Of a stretch of 7,623 nucleotides of DNA, positions 1-4,901 are shown in pieces. The first letter of the stretch is position 1; each line of letters begins with the position of its first letter. The position numbers were made by a program, and so were the translations under genes. The DNA lies in NCBI GenBank assembly GCA_030550295.1, contig JAUQPQ010000075.1, forward strand, positions 1 to 7,623. Reading direction: 5' to 3'. The DNA comes from Chloroflexota bacterium (GTDB taxonomy: Bacteria; Chloroflexota; Dehalococcoidia; SM23-28-2; HRBIN24). The notes beneath the pieces are model-generated. The model made no database searches, had not been told where the DNA came from, and worked only from the letters and a program-made list of their open reading frames with translations.

Positions 1-2
1 AC

Positions 3-593
3 GTTGGTGCAGACCTGGCACGAGGCGACATTCCCGAGGGGACCGTTTACGTGTGGACAGGACATGACGGCTCCTGGCGACTATGGGAGTACCCCAACGT
101 CCCCTCGGAGGGTAGCATCGCCAGGCTCATATGGAACTTCCACCCTCGCGACCCCAAGACGGGGCAGCGAGTTTTCACCATCCCCCTCTTCCTGCAGCAG
201 TCTCAAGAGCGGGAGCAGAACAAAACGTTCAGTAACCCCCAAAAGCCCCAGGACAACGTAGGCCCATCCATCATCCTTCGAACCGAAGAAGTGACAGGAC
301 AGACGGACATCGTCATCGTGGCGCCGTACCTCTATTTGCAGAACCCAGACCTTTTAAAGGACATCCTCTACTACACCCCTATACCCGACGGCACCCTGCC
401 CAACCCAGACCATCTGATCATTGGAGCAGGCGATCTCCACTATTCGTCTAACGGGAAGATGGGCCTCCTTTTGGCGGCGGAAGAGAAGGGAGTAGATATG
501 GCCCTTGAGGAAGTAGAGACTACTTCCATCAATGTGTTCCGAGCGAAAAACCACATCGGCCTCTACATAGGTTTACGGAAAGGTGGCCAGTAA
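3..593 (+). CDS. Unrecognised protein, 3' part only (5' end outside the window)
   Basis: The frame is open from the first complete codon at 3 to the TAA at 591-593, giving 196 residues. No start is needed inside the window, so the true start probably lies to the left. I do not recognise a family. The fragment is soluble-looking, with no membrane segment and no cysteine. It begins with an aromatic-rich stretch (VYVWTGHDGSWRLWEY, about residues 15-30) and has a hydrophobic beta-like strand DIVIVAPYLYL (about 102-112). It ends in a mixed alpha/beta section containing DHLIIGAGDLHYSS (about 136-149) and HIGLYIGL (about 184-191). The last 11 nt overlap the GTG start of the phosphodiesterase gene, so the two are probably co-transcribed and translationally coupled. 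Codon use resembles the three genes downstream. An internal GTG at 51 could be a start, but coding-like sequence continues upstream of it. The coding call is fairly safe; the function is unknown. Confidence 0.75.
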   Translation, partial: VGADLARGDIPEGTVYVWTGHDGSWRLWEYPNVPSEGSIARLIWNFHPRDPKTGQRVFTIPLFLQQSQEREQNKTFSNPQKPQDNVGPSIILRTEEVTGQTDIVIVAPYLYLQNPDLLKDILYYTPIPDGTLPNPDHLIIGAGDLHYSSNGKMGLLLAAEEKGVDMALEEVETTSINVFRAKNHIGLYIGLRKGGQ

Positions 594-1581
594 AGGTCGA
601 GCCCTCCTCATGGGCCCTTTGGTGGCGTTGGTGGCGACGGTCCTTGTCGCCTGCCAGGGGGGTAGGGAACAGCCCAACTCCCCCAAACTTGTTCACTGGC
701 AAGCCCAGTCCACCGTCGTCCCTCTGCGGGAATCGTGTCCTGACACGGCAACGAAAAAAGTTGAAAGGGTGGTCATCGTAAGCCTAGATGGCTTGATGCC
801 TCAGGCCCTTTTATTGGCCCCCACTCCCCATCTCGATTCCTTATGGCAAGGGGGGGCCTACACGTGGCAGGCCCAAACCGTCCTGCCTAGTGTTACCCTG
901 CCAGCTCATGCCTCCATGGTGAGCGGCCAAGATGTCCCCAACCACGGCATCAACTGGAACGATTGGCAGCCGGAGCTGGGCTACCTAGAGGCGCCCACCA
1001 TGTTCACCATAGCCAAGGAGGCGGGGCTCAAAGTGGCAGCCTTTGTGGGAAAGAAAAAGCTCAAGCACCTGTTGCCTCCAGGCTCAGTAGATTATTGGGA
1101 TATGCCAGGATACTGGGCCTCCGACATCATGCCTGCCGCTGTGGAATACCTGCTAAGGGAGAGACCCCAGCTCCTTTTCATTCATCTGCCCGACTTGGAT
1201 AGCGTAGGCCACGCTTATGGATGGATGTCGCGGGAACAGCTGGAGGCCACAACGGAAGTAGACGAGGCCATAGGCCTTTTATTAACGGCCCTGCGCAAAG
1301 GAGGCCTCTGGGAGACCACCCTTATTATCGTCACGTCCGACCATGGTGGCCATGGACGTGTCCACGGCAGCGACGACCCCCAGGACACCACCATCCCATG
1401 GATAGCCTACGGGCCAGGAGTGCAGCCTGGGCTGGAGCTGCAAGAGCCAGTTCACATTTTCGACACTGCCCCCACTGTCCTTGCAGCGCTGGGACTTCGT
1501 CCCCCCAAGGGATGGGACGGCAATCCCCTTTGGGACCTTATCACTGTTCCCTACCAACCCTGCCCTGCCCCCACGCCCTAA
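583..1581 (+). CDS. Lipoprotein of the alkaline phosphatase superfamily (type I phosphodiesterase / nucleotide pyrophosphatase)
   Basis: This is a 332-residue metal-dependent phosphodiesterase/phosphatase, predicted to be exported and lipid-anchored. The N-terminus has a basic start (K4, R6), a hydrophobic core and a lipobox LVAC with the acceptor at C24. The catalytic domain (about 61-320) shows the superfamily order. VVIVSLDG gives metal ligand D69. SVTLPAHASM gives nucleophile T105 in a TxPxH context. PDLDSVGH gives D206 and H210. TSDHGGHG gives D253 and H254, with H262 a likely last ligand. The tail IFDTAPTVLAALG and GxPL is typical of PF01663 proteins. All expected ligands seem present, so it should be active; the substrate is unknown. 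GTG at 583 is the most upstream start after an in-frame TAG at 568. I prefer it because it keeps the positive n-region, although Shine-Dalgarno spacing is poor. ATG at 610 is the alternative. It overlaps the preceding gene by 11 nt. Confidence 0.9.
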   Translation: MASKGRALLMGPLVALVATVLVACQGGREQPNSPKLVHWQAQSTVVPLRESCPDTATKKVERVVIVSLDGLMPQALLLAPTPHLDSLWQGGAYTWQAQTVLPSVTLPAHASMVSGQDVPNHGINWNDWQPELGYLEAPTMFTIAKEAGLKVAAFVGKKKLKHLLPPGSVDYWDMPGYWASDIMPAAVEYLLRERPQLLFIHLPDLDSVGHAYGWMSREQLEATTEVDEAIGLLLTALRKGGLWETTLIIVTSDHGGHGRVHGSDDPQDTTIPWIAYGPGVQPGLELQEPVHIFDTAPTVLAALGLRPPKGWDGNPLWDLITVPYQPCPAPTP

Positions 1582-1586
1582 AGTAA

Positions 1587-1614
1587 GGGCACAAAACCAA
1601 CTGCACCTGTGCCC
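1587..1614 (+). terminator. Hairpin just after the phosphodiesterase stop codon, possible terminator
   Basis: GGGCACA (1587-1593) and TGTGCCC (1608-1614) form a perfect 7-bp stem with a 14-nt loop, starting 5 nt after the TAA. A C/T-rich stretch follows, but there is no run of T. It therefore lacks the standard intrinsic terminator tail and may instead protect the mRNA 3' end or act with Rho. Its position between two transcription units is the main support. Confidence 0.35.
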
Positions 1615-1636
1615 CATCTCCCTCCCCTTGGACAGC

Positions 1637-1663
1637 TTGACAGGATAGCCAGCATTACATAAT
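1637..1663 (+). promoter_or_regulatory. Candidate sigma70-type promoter for nurA-herA
   Basis: A consensus -35 box TTGACA (1637-1642) is followed after 15 nt by CATAAT (1658-1663), a 5-of-6 match to the -10 consensus. The spacer is shorter than the ideal 17 nt. Transcription would begin near 1670, leaving a leader of about 50 nt before the TTG start of nurA. It lies in the only spacer of any size in the left block, next to a locally AT-rich stretch, which supports a separate promoter for the nurA-herA pair. Confidence 0.5.
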
Positions 1664-1699
1664 AGAAGTGATCTCCCCTTGCGGGAGCTTCCGTAGAGA

Positions 1700-1714
1700 C
1701 CCTTTCAGGAAGGG
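1700..1714 (+). promoter_or_regulatory. Hairpin covering the nurA ribosome binding site
   Basis: CCCTT (1700-1704) pairs perfectly with AAGGG (1710-1714). The pairing can continue through a T-G and a C-G pair. The right arm is the best Shine-Dalgarno for nurA (AGGAAGGG, 1707-1714, 6 nt before the TTG start at 1721), so folding would hide the binding site. A second small hairpin sits just upstream (CTCCC 1673-1677 with GGGAG 1683-1687). The Shine-Dalgarno decides the start choice; the regulatory role of the fold is inference. Confidence 0.35.
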
Positions 1715-1720
1715 ACGAGG

Positions 1721-2842
1721 TTGCCCAACCCGCTCAGTGATGTATTACAAGCCCTTCAGGCCCTTGGGGCACAGGTGGACTTTCTGCCGGCCACCGGTGG
1801 TGCTGTGGAAGACCTCGATCTCCCTGATATAGACGAGAGGGTAGACAACTGGTTGAACTATCAGGAGCGCATCTTTGAAAGCATCATCGAATCCCCATCC
1901 ACAGGGCTTTACCGTCGGGTAGAGCCCATTGGCAGGACAGTTCAGCATACCTTTCGCTACTTTTTAGACGGATCCTTGCGCTCCTACTTTCTGGGCACCG
2001 CCATTGAAGAAGACCGGGATACCCCCGTCCACTTCGCCCAGTTAGGAGCTGCCCTGGTACGCCGACTTGACGACGGCAACGTTAAGGTACGCCGGCTGGA
2101 AGTAGAAAAGGCCCTCTTCTTAGCCAAGAACAGGTTGTCACAGGTAGCCTGGGATGGCGTGGCCAGGGCCTGCCAAAAAGTAGGGATCCAGATAGAGGAC
2201 ATCTCCCAGGACGACCAGATAACCAAACACCTTTCGGGCCAGGCAGACCTGCGAAACCGTACCGCAGGAAAGGTGCGATACCGCATGCACATGCTAGAGA
2301 CGAAGATAGCACTGGCGGGGCTGAACGAGCTGAAGGATGAGGAGTGGCTCGTGGTGGATGGATCCCTCCTTTTTGAGATCCTCCTGTCTCAGCTCTGCCA
2401 AAGAGAGAGCCCCAGAGTAATAGGCGTGGCCAAGTCTTTTCGACGGGACCCCCAGTTTAAGGTGGGGAAAGGGGTAAGGGCACAGCGCCTTAACCTCACC
2501 CAACTCTTGGCAGAGCTCAAAGACTGCCATCGCACGGCCGCCTTCGGTGCCAGGGACGGACGGGTTGTCTTTTGGTATGTGCGCATTCGGCCCCAAGGAG
2601 CGATGGACTATCCCCTCATGGGGGTCATCAAGGTGGAGATGGCGAACCCCAGCCAGGGGCCTGTAGACACGGAGCTGGTGGACTTTTTGTCTGGTTGCTT
2701 GGTGGCAGAGCGGAGCGTCACCCCCTATGGGGCCGATCGCCGCTGGCATGCCTGCCTATATCCCATTTATTTGGCTGAGCAAGCCATAAAAACCTCTTTC
2801 CTTTCGGACGAAGTGGTGCGTTCTGGCCTAAGATGGAGGTAA
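1721..2842 (+). CDS. nurA: NurA-domain nuclease
   Basis: This 373-residue protein is a NurA-family DNA nuclease, known in the family as the 5'-3' exonuclease/endonuclease that works with the HerA translocase in end resection. Two family acidic motifs are visible: YFLDGSLRS, with D83 as the likely metal ligand, and WLVVDGSLLFE, with D213. The first sits about 80 residues in, as expected. GVAKSF (K238) follows the second, and YPLMGVIKVEMANP (about 297-310) plus the C-terminal YPIYLAEQAIKTSFLSDEVV match the usual end of the family. There is no signal peptide, so it should be cytoplasmic. TTG at 1721 is the first possible start after an in-frame TAG at 1694-1696 and has AGGAAGGG 6 nt upstream. 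herA starts 4 nt after its stop, the standard nurA-herA pairing. Sequence outside the motifs is divergent, so the exact nuclease polarity cannot be judged. Confidence 0.88.
   Translation: MPNPLSDVLQALQALGAQVDFLPATGGAVEDLDLPDIDERVDNWLNYQERIFESIIESPSTGLYRRVEPIGRTVQHTFRYFLDGSLRSYFLGTAIEEDRDTPVHFAQLGAALVRRLDDGNVKVRRLEVEKALFLAKNRLSQVAWDGVARACQKVGIQIEDISQDDQITKHLSGQADLRNRTAGKVRYRMHMLETKIALAGLNELKDEEWLVVDGSLLFEILLSQLCQRESPRVIGVAKSFRRDPQFKVGKGVRAQRLNLTQLLAELKDCHRTAAFGARDGRVVFWYVRIRPQGAMDYPLMGVIKVEMANPSQGPVDTELVDFLSGCLVAERSVTPYGADRRWHACLYPIYLAEQAIKTSFLSDEVVRSGLRWR
2835..2840 (+). promoter_or_regulatory. Shine-Dalgarno of herA overlapping the end of nurA
   Basis: GGAGGT lies 6 nt before the ATG at 2847, and its last base is the first base of the nurA TAA (2840-2842). 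This strong site fixes the herA start at 2847 (a second ATG follows at 2850). It also implies that ribosomes finishing nurA help initiate herA. Confidence 0.8.
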
Positions 2843-2846
2843 CGCG

Positions 2847-4541
2847 ATGATGGAGGAAGAAAGCGTCCGGCCCGTCATCGGACTGGCTTCTGCTACCCAT
2901 TCGGACCCCAACACCTCCAACAGTTTCTCCTTTTGGCTAACCCCCGGTGTCATCCTTAACCCCTTCGATATAGTGGAAGCGGAACAGGTCGCCCACTATG
3001 GGACAAGCCGCACCTTTGGCATCGTCACCACCTTGGAGCACACCACCGACGCCCCTACCCACCTCACCAACTTCATCTCCAGCAACTTCGGCGACGTCAA
3101 CGAGACACCTAACACCCAGCGCCAGGGTACGATGCTCGCTAGGGTAGCGGTTTTGTCTAACGACAAGGACATCTACATGCCTGTGCGAACGCAAGCGCCA
3201 ATACGCTTCGCCACGCCCGAGGGCATAAGGGTGGCCCTGGGCATAGACGAGGTACCCGAGGCCTATCGAATTCCTGCAGGCATCATACAGATGTCCAACG
3301 GCACCAGGGCAGTGGCCTACTTAGACCGCCGCTACATATTGGGGCCTGAGGGGGCCCACGTCAACATCACCGGCATTTCAGGCCTGGCAACCAAGACGTC
3401 CTACGCCATCTTCCTTATCCAGGCCATCCTACAGCGGGCCCAGGCCGAGGAGATAGGCGTAATCATCCTGAACGTCAAGCACGGTGACCTCCTGCGCCTA
3501 GACAGACCTTCTCCTAGGGGCCTCTCTGCCGAGGACTACGAGATGTGGGAGGCCCTCGGTCTTGAGCCCAAGCCCTTCACCGACGTACGTTATCTCCTGC
3601 CCTGGGGGAAAGATACCCACAGGACCGGCCAACCTAACAGCTTCCTTGTGCCTGCAGACTTGGGCAAAGTCAACCTCTATGCCTACTCCCTTCAGGACAC
3701 TTACGACAAGCTCGATCTGCTGCTCTCCCACGTGCCCGACCCGTGGGACACCCTAGGGGCCCTCATTGGGGAGGTCACTATGGGCCTATCGGACCCCAAC
3801 ACCGGGGAGTGGGGTCCCAGTGGAGAGTGGAAAGACGTTAGCGATTGGGACTCCCTTTTGGATGGCCCGCCCCTAGTGGACGAGCAGGGAAGGGCCAAGC
3901 GCGTCAAGGACGTGCGCCCTGAATCGGTGGGACGCTTCCGGCGCATTATGCGCCGCATCGTCAAGACCCGCCAGTCGGGGCTATTTGTGAAACAGCGCCC
4001 CAAAATAGCCTGCAACCTGAGCAAAGAGATAGCCAAGATCAGGGGCGGCGAGACCATCGTGGTGGACATCGCCAAGCTCACCGACGAGGAACAAACCCTT
4101 GTCTTTGGAGACATCCTTAGGACCATCTACCGCCTGTATGCCGAGTCGGCAGTAGAGGGCGAAGAGCTGCCCCAGAAAGTGATCATCTTCGTGGACGAGC
4201 TTAACAAGTATGCCCCTGCCCGAGAAAAGGAGTCGCCCATCATCGAACAGATCTTGGACATAGCCGAGCGGGGAAGGAGCCTAGGGGTCATACTCATCGG
4301 GGCGGAGCAGTTCATGAGCGCCGTCCACCCCCGGGTGGTGGGCAACGCCTCCACCGTAGTCGTCGGCCGGGCCGGTTCAGCCGAGCTGGCCGACTCGGCC
4401 TACCGGGCCCTAGACCCTGAGGTCAAGGCCAACATCACCCGCCTGCAGAAGGGGGAGCTAGTTTTGAGCCACGCTATATACCGCCAGCCCATCAAGATCA
4501 TCTTCCCCAGGCCCACCTACCACCAGGAAGGGGCCGACTGA
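2847..4541 (+). CDS. herA: HerA-type hexameric DNA translocase ATPase (DUF87 family)
   Basis: This 564-residue ATPase should form the ring-shaped DNA pump that partners with the upstream NurA. Residues about 35-130 look like the HAS-type beta-barrel found at the start of HerA proteins. The P-loop is ITGISGLATKTSYA (about 174-187), with K183 and T184. It lacks the usual glycine before the lysine and seems one residue longer than GxxxxGKT. Walker B is VIIFVDE (445-451; D450, E451). It is followed by ERGRSLGVILIG (R475, R477, likely arginine finger/sensor region) and AEQFMSAVHPRVVGNAST with Q488, which matches the HerA/FtsK order. The 267-residue gap between K183 and D450 includes a Trp/Gly/Asp-rich loop (about 300-345) and a basic patch (about 350-375). 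No membrane segment is seen, so it should be cytoplasmic. It lies 4 nt after nurA, with its own strong Shine-Dalgarno. Confidence 0.9.
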   Translation: MMEEESVRPVIGLASATHSDPNTSNSFSFWLTPGVILNPFDIVEAEQVAHYGTSRTFGIVTTLEHTTDAPTHLTNFISSNFGDVNETPNTQRQGTMLARVAVLSNDKDIYMPVRTQAPIRFATPEGIRVALGIDEVPEAYRIPAGIIQMSNGTRAVAYLDRRYILGPEGAHVNITGISGLATKTSYAIFLIQAILQRAQAEEIGVIILNVKHGDLLRLDRPSPRGLSAEDYEMWEALGLEPKPFTDVRYLLPWGKDTHRTGQPNSFLVPADLGKVNLYAYSLQDTYDKLDLLLSHVPDPWDTLGALIGEVTMGLSDPNTGEWGPSGEWKDVSDWDSLLDGPPLVDEQGRAKRVKDVRPESVGRFRRIMRRIVKTRQSGLFVKQRPKIACNLSKEIAKIRGGETIVVDIAKLTDEEQTLVFGDILRTIYRLYAESAVEGEELPQKVIIFVDELNKYAPAREKESPIIEQILDIAERGRSLGVILIGAEQFMSAVHPRVVGNASTVVVGRAGSAELADSAYRALDPEVKANITRLQKGELVLSHAIYRQPIKIIFPRPTYHQEGAD

Positions 4542-4626
4542 AAAACCCCGTGACCCCTTCCCCTGCCTCTAAGATGGTTACCGACATTGCGGCAACCTGT
4601 GGCGGGCATCCCATTCGGCCAGGGGC

Positions 4627-4652
4627 ATGGACCCGTCCTTGGCCGGGTCCAT
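4627..4652 (+). terminator. Perfect 9-bp hairpin downstream of herA, possible terminator
   Basis: ATGGACCCG (4627-4635) and CGGGTCCAT (4644-4652) pair perfectly around an 8-nt loop, 85 nt after the herA stop. No T-run follows, so this is not a classic intrinsic terminator. A competing pairing exists between CGGCC just upstream (4616-4620) and GGCCG in the loop and right arm (4641-4645). It may end the nurA-herA transcript or stabilise its 3' end. Confidence 0.4.
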
Positions 4653-4693
4653 ATCTCGGCAACACGACAGGCAAAATGAAGCCTGGGGCTAAA

Positions 4694-4733
4694 GGCGGGC
4701 AGAGCTCAGGGCTCTTCCCTGACCCCGCCCGCC
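4694..4733. repeat. Two-part GC-rich inverted repeat (stem-loop)
   Basis: An outer 7-bp stem, GGCGGGC (4694-4700) with GCCCGCC (4727-4733), encloses an inner 6-bp stem, TCAGGG (4706-4711) with CCCTGA (4717-4722), closed by a 5-nt loop. The unpaired sides are 5 and 4 nt. An alternative inner pairing, AGAGC (4701-4705) with GCTCT (4711-4715), competes with the inner stem. There is no T-run after it on the + strand. It could be a terminator variant, a protein-binding palindrome or part of an RNA; sequence alone does not decide. Confidence 0.5.
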
Positions 4734-4890
4734 GGCGCTACTATGTCTTGAAAACAAAAACACCTTGCCCGACAGGGGAGACCAGCGAGGCGATGGCGCG
4801 GTGCGGTGTGGACGCCCAGGGCGGGGGAAGGAAGTTTAGCACAGCGCGTCAGCCGCGGGCAAGAAGGGCCCCGGGGGGCGTTTGTGTTTC

Positions 4891-4896
4891 GGGAGG
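4891..4896 (+). promoter_or_regulatory. Shine-Dalgarno of the helicase gene
   Basis: GGGAGG lies 5 nt before the ATG at 4902. It favours that start over an in-frame GTG at 4884. Confidence 0.7.
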
Positions 4897-4901
4897 CCGC
4901 C

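Larger units (their letters stand above)
4542..4901. other. Intergenic region with inverted repeats and a compositional change
   Basis: These 360 bp contain no gene I can support. They hold an isolated 9-bp hairpin (4627-4652) and a two-part GC-rich hairpin (4694-4733). A short A-rich patch (4751-4760) follows, then a very GC-rich section with long-range complementarity between CTTGCCCG (4764-4771) and CGGGCAAG (4856-4863). No tRNA cloverleaf, IS end or direct repeat was found by eye. No convincing -35/-10 pair for the downstream helicase was found either. The codon style of the genes changes across this gap, so it is a candidate island border. It might carry a structured RNA or leader, but I could not match it to a known RNA family. 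Confidence 0.6.

Noticed and set aside
2294..2749. 151-codon open frame on the - strand inside nurA
   Set aside because: It is antisense to the motif-bearing part of NurA, has no ribosome site and shows no domain-like features.
3701..4126. 141-codon open frame on the - strand inside herA
   Set aside because: It has a Ser/Arg-rich translation antisense to the HerA core and is a by-product of the codon bias of herA.
4542..4901. Possible tRNA, tmRNA, SRP RNA or RNase P RNA in the gap
   Set aside because: Stems are present, but I found no tRNA cloverleaf and none of the hallmark core sequences of those RNAs by eye.
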